From contig NZ_CP019985.1 in assembly GCF_002250115.1 (NCBI RefSeq), forward strand, positions 2,480,001 through 2,544,000: 64,000 bases of DNA. The letters run 5' to 3'. This stretch comes from Shouchella clausii (GTDB lineage: Bacteria > Bacillota > Bacilli > Bacillales > Bacillaceae_D). The notes beneath the pieces were generated by a model. It saw only the letters and a list, made by a program, of their open reading frames with translations, searched no databases and had not been told where the DNA came from. Below, piece after piece: positions 16,213 through 24,903 of the stretch. The translations under genes were made by a program, and so were the position numbers. Positions within the stretch are counted from its first letter, which is position 1. Each line of letters starts with the position of its first letter.

Positions 16213-16419
16213 GCGATCTATTGGTAGCTTTCTGACATAAAGATGTATTGGATGTGTTGGTTGAGCAGCTTGTCAGTCAATCAAGTTACAGCGAACTACA
16301 AAACACCAAATATACAAACAAACACATATACTAGCTCTATGGAGCATTAGGTAATTCAAATAAGTTTGCTTTGTGGACAAAAAGGAATAATTCAGTCATT
16401 TCGGTGTATTATTGTTGGT

Positions 16420-17406
16420 TTAATACGTAAGTGATAAAGCACCGAGTGATAGCCCTGCCGAAGTTCCGAATAAAAGGATGTTGTCACCTCGGTCAATTTT
16501 ACGTGTTGAAAGCAGGTCGTGAAAAAGCATAGGAATTGAAGCGGCGATGCAATTGCCATGCGTAGCAAGGTGGTCGCCAATTTGTTCTCGTTTAAAGCCG
16601 AATTTCTCAAATATTGTAATCCCTTTTTTGGATGTTTGGTGTGGAATAATGAATTTATACTCTTCTTTACTAATCGAATTTAAAAAGAACTCCTCTAAAA
16701 ATGAAGGAAGGTATCTGACAGCAGCTTTATAGACTTTTCTGCCTTCCATCTGGAATCGATTATCATTTGGCATCGTTGCTGGATCATTAGGGGGACGAAG
16801 CGTTCCACCACCTTTGACGCAAGTAAAATCTGCACCACTGCTATATGTTTTCAACAGGAATTGATTAATTTTTGAATCGCCTTTTGAGGATGTAACGACG
16901 AACGCTGCCGCCCCATCACCAAAAATGGTCCGCACTTCTTTTTCGGATTGGTCTAATGTTTTACTCGGGGTGTCTGAACTAATGATGAGGATATGTTTAT
17001 AAACTGCGTTGTTGATTAAGTTTGAAGCAACAAACAAAGCAAGTGGAAAGCTGTAGCATGTAGTGTCGACGTCAAAGCATGGAACACCAGATTCTTCTAA
17101 ACCTAGTTCGCGTTGGTATAGACTTGCAGCACATGGAATCGCTTGTAAAGGAGAGCCGTTTGCACCGATAATACAATCAATGTCCTCTAACGCAAGGCCA
17201 CTTTCCTCAATGGCCTGTTTCGCGGCAGCTACCCCCAGTGTTAAGGCTGATTCATTTCTGCTAGGATCAATGTAATAACGAGATTGCACGCCTGAAGCTT
17301 TCTCCATCCACCCTTTTGGCAATGACATTTCCTTTTCAAGTTCGTCATTTTTCATTACGGTTGAACCGACAGCTTTGCCAGAGCCTAAGATTTTGGCATT
17401 TAACAT
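16420..17406 (-). CDS. 3-oxoacyl-ACP synthase III family protein (FabH-like, divergent)
   Basis: Thiolase-fold condensing enzyme of 328 residues. The catalytic triad of the KAS III family is present: Cys117 in DVDTTCYSF, His256 in IIPHQTSKKG and Asn285 in THGNCIAASIP. GTSAGLSLGALSL matches the family's closing glycine loop. The N-terminal half diverges from housekeeping FabH, and there are no other fatty-acid genes nearby, so it may make a specialised beta-keto product rather than prime membrane lipid synthesis. ATG at 17406 has AAAGGAG 8 nt upstream, better than the GTG three codons earlier. It lies 158 bp after the tetR-type gene and may be transcribed with the exporter operon. Confidence 0.85.
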   Translation of the reverse strand: MLNAKILGSGKAVGSTVMKNDELEKEMSLPKGWMEKASGVQSRYYIDPSRNESALTLGVAAAKQAIEESGLALEDIDCIIGANGSPLQAIPCAASLYQRELGLEESGVPCFDVDTTCYSFPLALFVASNLINNAVYKHILIISSDTPSKTLDQSEKEVRTIFGDGAAAFVVTSSKGDSKINQFLLKTYSSGADFTCVKGGGTLRPPNDPATMPNDNRFQMEGRKVYKAAVRYLPSFLEEFFLNSISKEEYKFIIPHQTSKKGITIFEKFGFKREQIGDHLATHGNCIAASIPMLFHDLLSTRKIDRGDNILLFGTSAGLSLGALSLTY

Positions 17407-17564
17407 CTTCTCCACTCCTTTTGTTTTGATTTGCTCTCAATGAATAGCAGCGTTTATTTCTTCTATCGCCCCCTTTTCACACTAAAATTGACTTTATTTA
17501 TTTTTAATACGGCCAAAAACGAGATGAAAATGTTTCTGGCCATGCTAAAAATCGTTATCCAGAA

Positions 17565-18245
17565 TTACTTGGTGGTAGCAATTCCCTCCAAAATAATGTC
17601 AATCAATTTTTCAGGTTCATCCCCGTGTTTAGGTTGAAGCCCTTCGCCAAGAACTTGGTGGTAAAAGATATAGCCGAAGATAATATAAAAAAATAAGTTG
17701 GCAATAACAGACTCATCCATGTCCTTAAACTCACCTTGTTCTTGTTTTTGCCTAATAAATGATTTTGTCGATTCCATCGCAGGAGTAGTGATGTTCGTTA
17801 CAATTGCTTTTTTAATCTCGTCCTGTGAATAAGCTTCTCGAAAGAGGACTTTTATAATGGATTGGTTTTGGGCGAGCTGTTCCAGCCTGTCTCGAAAAGC
17901 CATTGTCAATGTTTCTTTCGCATTATTTGGCTCGGGTGAACGGAAAATTTCTTGGATCGTTTCCAGATATTTTTTTGAACCAAGTTCAATAAAAACAGGT
18001 GCTAAAATATGGTACAACAGATTTGATTTTGACTTGAAGTTACGGAATAATGTTACTTCGGCAACGCCAGCTTGTTTAGCGATATCAGCAGTTGAACTAG
18101 CCTCATACCCCTTTTCTGCGAATAGCTTGGCAGCTGCTTGGATAATTTGTTCTTGTTTTGCTGTTTTTTTCTTCGATTCATTTAGCGAATCTAAGAAAAG
18201 CTGAAATGCTTCAGTTATTGATGGGCTATTGTCGTCGTTTTTCAT
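17565..18245 (-). CDS. TetR family transcriptional regulator
   Basis: A 226-residue regulator. The helix-turn-helix is at about residues 30-76 (IIQAAAKLFAEKGYEASSTADIAKQAGVAEVTLFRNFKSKSNLLYHI), followed by a helical ligand-binding domain. It starts 12 bp after the ABC permease stop, as the last gene of the efflux operon, a common arrangement for a repressor that controls its own exporter. The palindrome at 20967-20978 in the operon promoter is a likely binding site. Inducer unknown. Confidence 0.9.
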   Translation of the reverse strand: MKNDDNSPSITEAFQLFLDSLNESKKKTAKQEQIIQAAAKLFAEKGYEASSTADIAKQAGVAEVTLFRNFKSKSNLLYHILAPVFIELGSKKYLETIQEIFRSPEPNNAKETLTMAFRDRLEQLAQNQSIIKVLFREAYSQDEIKKAIVTNITTPAMESTKSFIRQKQEQGEFKDMDESVIANLFFYIIFGYIFYHQVLGEGLQPKHGDEPEKLIDIILEGIATTK

Positions 18246-18257
18246 ATGATCACCTAT

Positions 18258-19415
18258 TTACTGCAGATGCTTTTTAAATTTTGCAATTGTCGCGATGGAA
18301 AGCAAAACGGTAAATCCGAGCAATACAAGACTTTGGGGCCACAGAAGCTGGAGAGAGTTCGCTTTTAAGAAAATCCCCCTTAAAATCTCCAAAAAATACG
18401 TTAGAGGGATCAACCCTCCCAATAGCTGAATCAGCATTGGCATCGATTCTCTCGGAAAAACAAAACCAGAGAGGATCACACTTGGAAGAATGACGGCAAA
18501 GGACATATACATGGCTTGGAGTTGATTTTTGGCGATGGTGGAAATGAAAATACCCATCGCTAAAGTAGCAACAAGGAATAGCAAACTTAATAATACCAAT
18601 AAGAAAGGGTCGCCTGCAATTGATACATCAAACCAAAACACGCCTGCTAAAAGAACAAAAGCAAAAGACATTGTCCCAATGACTGTATAAGGCACTAATT
18701 TACCAATAATTAGCTCTACTGGACGAATTGGCGTAACGATCAACTGCTCAATCGTGCCTTGCTCTTTTTCACGGACAAGGGCAAATGCAGTCAAAATTAA
18801 TGTGACCTCTTGCATGATGAGACCAATTAAAGCTGGAATATTAAATTCCATACTGTCCATGGAAGGATTATAAAACACCTGTGTTTCATGCTTTAATGGG
18901 CTATTAGGAACTTCTGCTCCACTCCGGACCAATTGTTCCGTCTGAACTGTCTGTGCATAGTTTAGCAAAAGCGACTCGCTTCGGAACAACGCCTCTTGTG
19001 CATAAGTCGGATCGGAACCGTCGATTAAAAATTGTACAACCGCTGTATCCGTGGCAAGCTCTTTTGAATAATCCGCTGGAATAATAAGACCTGCATGAAT
19101 GTCGCCCTTATCCAGGAGGTGTTCCAGAACACTGACGTTGTGTTCATAACTCATAATGTTAAAGTCGCCTTGGCTTGTTAAACGGTCAATTAGTTCTCTG
19201 CTTTCTGCCGTTTGTGACTGGTCTAGAACAGACAAATGAACCGATTCGACATCGTCATTCATCGCATAACCAAGCAAGACAAGCAGCAAAACGGGGAGGA
19301 TAAGGGCAATGGCAAGGCTTGCAGGGTCTTTCTTTATTTGAATGAATTCCTTGCGAACGATTGCTTGCAGTCGAACAAAACGAAAACGCTTTTCTCGGCT
19401 ATTCAAACGAATCAC
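18258..19415 (-). CDS. ABC-2 type efflux permease (YbhR/YhfE-like)
   Basis: A 385-residue membrane protein with the ABC2 pattern: one N-terminal membrane helix (SLAIALILPVLLLVLLGYA, about 32-50), a large extracellular domain (about 55-210) and five C-terminal membrane segments. The EQGTIEQLIVTPIRPVELIIGKLVPY stretch is the conserved coupling region. The GTG start at 19415 overlaps the end of the ATPase gene by 17 bp, so translation is coupled. With the ATPase and the membrane-fusion lipoprotein it forms a drug or lipid exporter. Substrate is not evident. Confidence 0.88.
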   Translation of the reverse strand: MIRLNSREKRFRFVRLQAIVRKEFIQIKKDPASLAIALILPVLLLVLLGYAMNDDVESVHLSVLDQSQTAESRELIDRLTSQGDFNIMSYEHNVSVLEHLLDKGDIHAGLIIPADYSKELATDTAVVQFLIDGSDPTYAQEALFRSESLLLNYAQTVQTEQLVRSGAEVPNSPLKHETQVFYNPSMDSMEFNIPALIGLIMQEVTLILTAFALVREKEQGTIEQLIVTPIRPVELIIGKLVPYTVIGTMSFAFVLLAGVFWFDVSIAGDPFLLVLLSLLFLVATLAMGIFISTIAKNQLQAMYMSFAVILPSVILSGFVFPRESMPMLIQLLGGLIPLTYFLEILRGIFLKANSLQLLWPQSLVLLGFTVLLSIATIAKFKKHLQ

Positions 19416-20172
19416 CCTTTTTTAGATAGGAAGCATGTTCTTGTTCTTGCTGCTCTACTAGCTTAACAAACAAATCATCTAAGTTTTTGACCCCGTATTG
19501 GTCCATAATCTCTTTTGGTCCGCCATTAACAAGCAAGTTTCCTGCATACATAAAGCCGATGTTGTCACAAGTTAAGGCTTCGTCCATGTAATGGGTGGTG
19601 ACGAGAACGGTGACGTCGTCTTTTTTCAATTGATGGATAATATCCCAAAATATTTTGCGCGAGACAGGGTCCACGCCTGCAGTTGGCTCATCAAGTATGA
19701 GCAACTCCGGTTTATGGAGCATAGCACAACATAATGCAAGCCGCTGTTTCCAGCCACCAGACAACGCTCCTGCCCGTTGGGAAATGCGGTCCTCTAACTT
19801 TGTTAGTTGCAAAAGCGTTTGGATACGAGCTGCAAGTTCTTTCTTCTTTAGTCCATAAATTGCGCCATAAAACTGCAAATTTTCAAGTACCGTTAATTCC
19901 AAATACAAACTGAATTTTTGCGACATATAGCCGATTTGCTGCTTAATCTGCTCTGGTTGTTCTGCAAGACTATAACCAAGCACAGTTCCACTACCAGATG
20001 AGGGTGGAAGAACACCGCACAGCATGCGAATGACAGTCGATTTTCCGGCTCCATTGGAACCAAGAAAGCCGTAAATGGTGTTTTTTTTCACGGAAAGGTT
20101 TAGGGGCTTAACAGCCATCTTAGATCCGAACTTTTTTGACAACGCGTTACAACGAATAGCATCCTCTGTCAT
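19399..20172 (-). CDS. ABC exporter ATP-binding protein
   Basis: A 257-residue single nucleotide-binding domain: Walker A GSNGAGKST (about 37-45), Q-loop in GYMSQKFSLY, signature LSGGWKQRLALCCA, Walker B LLILDEPTAGVDP and the switch histidine in VTTHYMDEA. The Gly-Trp signature variant LSGGWKQ is the type seen in YbhF/CcmA-like exporters, agreeing with the ABC-2 permease next to it. ATG at 20172 has CAGGAGCG at 9 nt. It is 23 bp after the lipoprotein gene. Confidence 0.92.
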   Translation of the reverse strand: MTEDAIRCNALSKKFGSKMAVKPLNLSVKKNTIYGFLGSNGAGKSTVIRMLCGVLPPSSGSGTVLGYSLAEQPEQIKQQIGYMSQKFSLYLELTVLENLQFYGAIYGLKKKELAARIQTLLQLTKLEDRISQRAGALSGGWKQRLALCCAMLHKPELLILDEPTAGVDPVSRKIFWDIIHQLKKDDVTVLVTTHYMDEALTCDNIGFMYAGNLLVNGGPKEIMDQYGVKNLDDLFVKLVEQQEQEHASYLKKGDSFE

Positions 20173-20195
20173 GTGATTAAATCGCTCCTGACCGC

Positions 20196-20945
20196 CTATA
20201 ATGAATTAATCCAAATTTCTACATCCATCCCGGCTTTTAATTGCTCGTCGTTGCTTTCAATTGTAATGTGCACAGGAAAAACTTGGCTGGCTTTGTCTTC
20301 GTTTGTTTCAATCGTTTGCGAACTGTATATCGCTTCATTTTCAATAAAGTCGACAGTGCCTTCGAATGTTTCTCCAGGCAAAGCAACAGCGCTTATTTGA
20401 ACGGACATACCTTCAGAAAACTCGGGAAGTTCACTTTGTGGTACATAAATGGTTGTTTCAAAAGGAGCGTCTGTCAAAATCGTTACAAGTGGAGTGCCAG
20501 TTTGCACAAAATCGCCCTCATCGATTAGCCACTCAAAAACGGCGCCGTCTTTTGGTGAATGAATGCTTGCTTTTGATTGTTGGTATTGAGCCTGTTCTAG
20601 ACGGGCTTGTGCTTGGTCTCGTTGGCTGTTAAGAGCATCTAGTTGCACATTAGAAGCGGCTTCATTTTCTGCTTGCTCAATTTCGGCATCGGCTAATCGT
20701 ACCGATGCTTCCGCTTCTACCGTTTGTAGCTCCAATAAACGCTCGTCTAAAGACACAAGCAATTCATCTTTCGCAACGGCTTCCCTTTCAGCGACATGGA
20801 TATGTTCGATTTCCCCTTGTAAAGGGCTATAAATCGTTTGTTTTTTCGCTTCAATCGAACCAGTGTAATTTGCTTCTTCCGTTTGCGAACAGCCAATTAA
20901 TAAAAGCAAAGAAAAGGAAAAGATTGCTGGTTTTGCAAAAGACAT
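20196..20945 (-). CDS. HlyD-type membrane-fusion lipoprotein (efflux accessory)
   Basis: A 249-residue predicted lipoprotein: hydrophobic start and lipobox LIGC with Cys19. The mature part has a biotinyl-lipoyl-like half (YSPLQGEIEHIHVAEREAVAKDELLVSLD), a helical hairpin of about 55 residues (ETVEAEASVRLADAEIEQAE and DQAQARLEQAQYQQSK), the second lipoyl half (IHSPKDGAVFEWLIDEGDFVQTGTPLVTI) and a beta-barrel region. This is the YbhG/HlyD layout. First gene of the operon with the ATPase, permease and TetR regulator. Confidence 0.88.
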   Translation of the reverse strand: MSFAKPAIFSFSLLLLIGCSQTEEANYTGSIEAKKQTIYSPLQGEIEHIHVAEREAVAKDELLVSLDERLLELQTVEAEASVRLADAEIEQAENEAASNVQLDALNSQRDQAQARLEQAQYQQSKASIHSPKDGAVFEWLIDEGDFVQTGTPLVTILTDAPFETTIYVPQSELPEFSEGMSVQISAVALPGETFEGTVDFIENEAIYSSQTIETNEDKASQVFPVHITIESNDEQLKAGMDVEIWINSL

Positions 20946-20966
20946 AGCAGCACCTCGTTATTGAAT

Positions 20967-20978
20967 GTAAGTACTTAC
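20967..20978 (-). promoter_or_regulatory. 12-bp palindrome in the efflux-operon promoter (likely TetR operator)
   Basis: GTAAGTACTTAC is a perfect palindrome. In minus reading it lies between TTGAAA (-35-like) and AATAAC (-10-like, weak) with a 16-bp spacer, about 20 nt before the lipoprotein start. This is where a TetR repressor would block polymerase. Confidence 0.6.
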
Positions 20979-21205
20979 TTTCAAATATAATGGAAGAAAA
21001 AGAGAAAATCAATGGATAGTGAAAAAATTTTTCTAGAGCATGCCAGTAACAGAATAGTTATTGGCGGCTCATTAGGTAAAAGGCGGTTATTTCTCGATTT
21101 TCTTAAAGACACTACGAGTGCAAAAATGCTGCAAAGCCAACCGATGTGCATAAAGAAGGTGGAAAACAAAAACGCATTTCAAACGTTTGCTTTGGAAGGT
21201 TGGTA

Positions 21206-22333
21206 TTATTTTGCTATGTGGTCACTTGCCTTTGTCCCAGAACCACATAAAGGGATGACGATCGTTTCTGTTTCACAGTGTCGGTAAACGTGAAAGGCGG
21301 CGTAGGTAGCGGCGCTAGTAAGTTCCACATCAAAACCTTGCTTGGCAAGTGCCGAGCGTGCTCTCGCTATTTGTGCTTCGCTAACAGTTATGAAGGTGCC
21401 GTCCGTATTGCGGACTGCCTCTAAAATTTGCGTTGCCCGAGGTGGTGCAGCGATCGCAATCCCTTCAGCAATCGTCGTTTGGCCTAATGTAGGCGTAATA
21501 GATGGTTCTCCTGTTGCAAACGCATGAGCAAGGGGGGCACATTGTTGAGCTTGCACGGCAACAATTTTCGGGCATTTGCCAATAAGACGGTTCGCTAAAA
21601 GCTCAGAAAAGCCGTAATAAGCACCAAGTAAAAGTGTGCCGTTGCCAACGGGGACAATCACTGTGTCTGGTGCTTCGCCAAGCTGTTCATAAATTTCGTA
21701 CGCATACGTTTTCGTCCCTTCATAAAAGTAGGGATTATACACATGGCTTGCATAAAAACCGCCTTCTTCTAAGTTGGCGGCTTTTTGCTGTGCGGCACGT
21801 GCGACATCTTCACGTGTACCGGCAATGGTATGAACCGTGGCATTGTATGCCGCCATTTGTGCTTGTTTTTTCGGGGAAACCGTATTGCTGCAAAACACTT
21901 CGCAAGCGATGCCAGCTCTTGCTGCATAGGCCGAAACGGCAGTCCCTGCATTGCCGCTGCTATCGGCAATGACAGATGTAGCACCAAGCTCCAGCGCTTT
22001 TGCGATTAGGACAGCAGCGCCACGGTCTTTAAAAGAGAGCGTCGGCATTAAATAGTCGACTTTTACATAGACATTCGGCTTATCAGCAGAAACAGGTAGA
22101 AGCGGAGTATCGCCTTCGCCTAAAGTCACGTTTTGCCAACTTTTCGCGTCTTTTTCAAACGGCAATGCGTCCAAAAAGCGCCATAATGTAGGAGGTCCAG
22201 ATTTCCAAGCCGTAGGGTGGAGCAACGGCATTTGTTTGTCAAGGTCGAGCAGACCGCCACAAGGGCATTTCCAAAGGTCACGCGAAACAGGGTAAGTGGT
22301 ATGGCAACTGTGGCAAACATAGGATTGCTTCAT
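21206..22333 (-). CDS. thrC: Threonine synthase-like PLP enzyme
   Basis: Converts O-phosphohomoserine to threonine with pyridoxal phosphate (family function). The 375-residue protein has an N-terminal zinc ribbon (CHSCHTTYP, then CPCGG), the PLP-binding lysine in PTLSFKDRGAAV (about 104), the SSGNAGTAVSAYAARAG loop and the phosphate loop VPVGNGTLLLG. These fit fold-type II threonine synthases. It is alone, not beside hom/thrB, so it may be a second copy; a related dehydratase-like role cannot be excluded. ATG at 22333 follows AGGAGCG. Confidence 0.82.
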   Translation of the reverse strand: MKQSYVCHSCHTTYPVSRDLWKCPCGGLLDLDKQMPLLHPTAWKSGPPTLWRFLDALPFEKDAKSWQNVTLGEGDTPLLPVSADKPNVYVKVDYLMPTLSFKDRGAAVLIAKALELGATSVIADSSGNAGTAVSAYAARAGIACEVFCSNTVSPKKQAQMAAYNATVHTIAGTREDVARAAQQKAANLEEGGFYASHVYNPYFYEGTKTYAYEIYEQLGEAPDTVIVPVGNGTLLLGAYYGFSELLANRLIGKCPKIVAVQAQQCAPLAHAFATGEPSITPTLGQTTIAEGIAIAAPPRATQILEAVRNTDGTFITVSEAQIARARSALAKQGFDVELTSAATYAAFHVYRHCETETIVIPLCGSGTKASDHIAK

Positions 22334-22485
22334 CAGACGATCGCTCCTTTTGTCGAGTCTTTTTACAATAGAAAAAGGCTAGTTTAATTGTTTACTTCCC
22401 TATTGGGAAAATTGGGAAACTACTAGATTTATAAATCATTCTAATAGATAATAGATTTAAACCAACTATAAAGGAGGCATAATCA

Positions 22486-23277
22486 ATGAAACGAAATCAC
22501 TTATTTACTAGCATTACATTAGCATCCGTTGTTACGTTGGCAACTGCTCCGGCAGCTTCTGCTGCTAGTTTCCTGTCACCGTTACAAGCTTTGAAAGCAT
22601 CATGGTCGTATGAGGGGGACACGGGACCTGAATTTTGGGGAGACTTAGACGAAGCGTTTGCTGCGTGTTCGAATGGAAAAGAGCAATCACCAATCAATTT
22701 GTTTTATGATCGTGAGCAAACACCGAAGTGGAATTGGGCCTTTTCATATAGCGAAGCTGCTTTTTCTGTTGAAAATAATGGGCATACGATTCAAGCTAAT
22801 GTGGAAAATGAGGATGCCGGTGGTTTAGAAATTAATGGCGAAGCTTATCAGCTGACACAATTCCATTTCCATACTCCGAGTGAACATACGATTGAAGAAA
22901 CATCCTTTCCGATGGAGCTTCATCTTGTTCATGCAAATCATGCAGGGGATTTAGCGGTGCTCGGCGTTTTGATGGAAATTGGCAATGATCATGAAGGCAT
23001 TGAAGCCGTTTGGGAAGTCATGCCCGAAGAAGAAGGGACTGCTGAGTATTCCATTTCTATAGACCCGAGCCTATTCCTGCCTGAAAGTGTGACTGCTTAC
23101 CAATACGACGGTTCATTGACAACCCCTCCTTGTAGCGAAGGCGTGAAATGGACGGTGCTTAATGACACCATTTCGATTTCAGCAACGCAACTTGATGCAT
23201 TTAGGGCCATCTATCCACAAAACTACCGTCCAGTCCAAGAGCTAGGCGACAGAGAAATCGGGTTTCATTATCATTAA
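22486..23277 (+). CDS. Secreted alpha-class carbonic anhydrase
   Basis: Hydrates CO2 to bicarbonate outside the cell. A Sec signal peptide is clear (KR start, hydrophobic core, cleavage after ASA near residue 27). The mature part has the alpha-CA zinc triad His127, His129 (FHFHTPSEH) and His146 (ELHLVH), the EQSPINL segment and the SLTTPPCSEGVKW strand with its cysteine; Cys61 can pair with Cys206-region to form the conserved disulfide. It has 263 residues, typical of bacterial alpha forms. ATG at 22486 has AAAGGAGGCATAATCA. Divergent from the threonine synthase gene. A secreted enzyme could affect pH or carbonate balance at the cell surface of an alkaliphile. Confidence 0.94.
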   Translation: MKRNHLFTSITLASVVTLATAPAASAASFLSPLQALKASWSYEGDTGPEFWGDLDEAFAACSNGKEQSPINLFYDREQTPKWNWAFSYSEAAFSVENNGHTIQANVENEDAGGLEINGEAYQLTQFHFHTPSEHTIEETSFPMELHLVHANHAGDLAVLGVLMEIGNDHEGIEAVWEVMPEEEGTAEYSISIDPSLFLPESVTAYQYDGSLTTPPCSEGVKWTVLNDTISISATQLDAFRAIYPQNYRPVQELGDREIGFHYH

Positions 23278-23282
23278 TGAGA

Positions 23283-23340
23283 AAGCGCCCACTAGGTAGT
23301 GCGCCCACTACCTAGTGCGCCCACTACCTAGTGGGCGCTT
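23283..23340 (+). repeat. 19-bp perfect inverted repeat with nested tandem repeat after the carbonic anhydrase gene
   Basis: Arms AAGCGCCCACTAGGTAGTG (23283-23301) and its exact complement (23322-23340) enclose 20 nt that repeat the 16-nt unit GCGCCCACTACCTAGT. Alternative hairpins are possible within. No T-run follows, so it is at best a poor terminator. Nothing else is seen in 23341-23485. Confidence 0.9.
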
Positions 23341-23485
23341 CAGCTTAACAAAACCTCGCATCGCCTGTGTTTTCTTTCAGTCTGAGCGACAAACGCTTAC
23401 TGACATTTTCGGTTGCTATGATCCTCCATTTTACTCGCGTCTTCATTCCTCGTCTCACATGCGTTGATTATTCCACGCATTCACT

Positions 23486-24763
23486 CTAATGGAACAGGAG
23501 CCGGTACCTTTTACGTGGCCGGCCACGAAGTTTTTCCTGCCTTACTGTTGTTTCTTCTGCGGCTTGTCCTTGTTCTAATTTCTTTAAAATGCGATTGGCG
23601 CTTCGAGTCGTGATGCCTAAATGGAGCGCGAGATCATTTGCACAGACATCATGGCGCTTTGTTTTTGCAGGTATTGCCAAAATTTTTTGCAGTTGCAACA
23701 CAGATACGCCAGTTTGTTTGCTCCATTTTTGCAATTGAAGCGGATCCAGTTGTAGTTCTAGGCGTTTCCCGTCGCCTAGAGGGCCGAGCAACGTGCTTTC
23801 AGTCAAGATATAAGGGCAGCCGATTTTCTTTTGTTGCTTGTTGGCCGTTTTTGCGTTTGTCCGTGCTTCATGAAGTGTTTTTCCCGTCCCCCAGCCTAAT
23901 TGAAACGCAATTTTGGGGTGTTTGCCTTTTAAATAGGCGGATAAAGCACATTGTTTGAAGCTGTTGGTAAGGCGCTCTAAATCGCCAAATGACGTTACTA
24001 ACTCAAAGCTTGTTTCATTCGCATGAACTAAAAGTGGCTCTCCTTCCATTTCTGAGTAAGAAAGCAATGCATGGTGGAGCTTGATTTTTTCTATTTCTGT
24101 TTTTGCCTTAAAAGTCAAATAACCAATCGCGATTTGTTTGTCTGCTAATTCTTGTGTTTCTAACTGTAGCAGCAATGTTTCTACTTGTTTATGGATGGAA
24201 CTAGTTGATGGCGCTAAAAAAAGTGTCGGGATGCCGTCCTTTTGCAAGACCGGCAAAATATTGCTGAACCTCGTAATTGATAATTGCGCGCCATCCATAT
24301 GTGCGTGTCGATGAAAGGCAATCAGTTGCTCGTACATTTGGTCGTTGACGTCTTGAAAAAGCGAATCGCTATAGTAAAGGGGGAAATCGTCTGAAGGCAC
24401 AAACGACTTTAAGTTCATATAGCCATTCTCTTTGTTGAGAAAATCAATGACCGTTCGCTTCATTTCAAAGGATCGTTCAAATGTGCAAGTGAGCAACGTT
24501 TTATAAAAGTCTTTTTCGCTTAAATCGACAAACACAGAAGGCTTAGGCAAAGGGCCAATATTTTGTTCAAAATAGAGTTTTGGAATAATGCCGCCAAAAA
24601 CCCAGCCATCAATGTCATGGCGGTACTGCTGATAAATGGTTTTGATTTCACTTAAGCTTTTATATGAAAAATAAATAAAGCTAGCATTTGTTTGCAAACT
24701 CATTAATGCTTTCTTTATATGGGGAGTGGTATGGAAGGCGGCCATAATGCCGATCGTTGCCAT
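23486..24763 (-). CDS. Transcriptional regulator with GGDEF/cyclohydrolase-like and winged-helix domains
   Basis: A 425-residue protein divergent from the Abg-type operon and so its likely regulator. The N-terminal 200 residues are of an unrecognised sensor type (possible PBP- or response-like fold: IGIMAAFHTTPHIKKAL). Around 285-320 the stretch IAFQLGWGTGKTLHEARTNAKTANKQQ resembles the G-x-G-x-(T/G)-x-x-EA motif of GTP-cyclohydrolase III/GGDEF-like folds. Residues about 370-400 (CANDLALHLGITTRSANRILKKLEQG) form a helix-turn-helix. It is not the LysR-type AbgR known from E. coli. ATG at 24763 has a GGAGGAT-like site. Confidence 0.65.
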   Translation of the reverse strand: MATIGIMAAFHTTPHIKKALMSLQTNASFIYFSYKSLSEIKTIYQQYRHDIDGWVFGGIIPKLYFEQNIGPLPKPSVFVDLSEKDFYKTLLTCTFERSFEMKRTVIDFLNKENGYMNLKSFVPSDDFPLYYSDSLFQDVNDQMYEQLIAFHRHAHMDGAQLSITRFSNILPVLQKDGIPTLFLAPSTSSIHKQVETLLLQLETQELADKQIAIGYLTFKAKTEIEKIKLHHALLSYSEMEGEPLLVHANETSFELVTSFGDLERLTNSFKQCALSAYLKGKHPKIAFQLGWGTGKTLHEARTNAKTANKQQKKIGCPYILTESTLLGPLGDGKRLELQLDPLQLQKWSKQTGVSVLQLQKILAIPAKTKRHDVCANDLALHLGITTRSANRILKKLEQGQAAEETTVRQEKLRGRPRKRYRLLFH

Positions 24764-24903
24764 TGGTCATCCTCCAAATGTCTTATTTTTTTTAGTTTAC
24801 CAGACTTTTTTTAAAAAAGTATTGGCGATTATGGCGATTTTATAATAAAGTAAGGAAAATACATATGTCTAAAAACTGTCTTTTAATTCATAGGAGGGAA
24901 ATT

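Noticed and set aside
21000-21205. Frames on both strands between the efflux operon and threonine synthase, one reading like a transporter end (SIFALVVSLRKSRN) on the minus strand
   Set aside because: Similarity is short and vague, no start or ribosome binding site; at most a decayed transporter tail.
20969-21287. Plus-strand gene starting at 21012 with a DSEKIFLEHASNR start
   Set aside because: It overlaps the threonine synthase end in antisense, has no binding site and no family resemblance.
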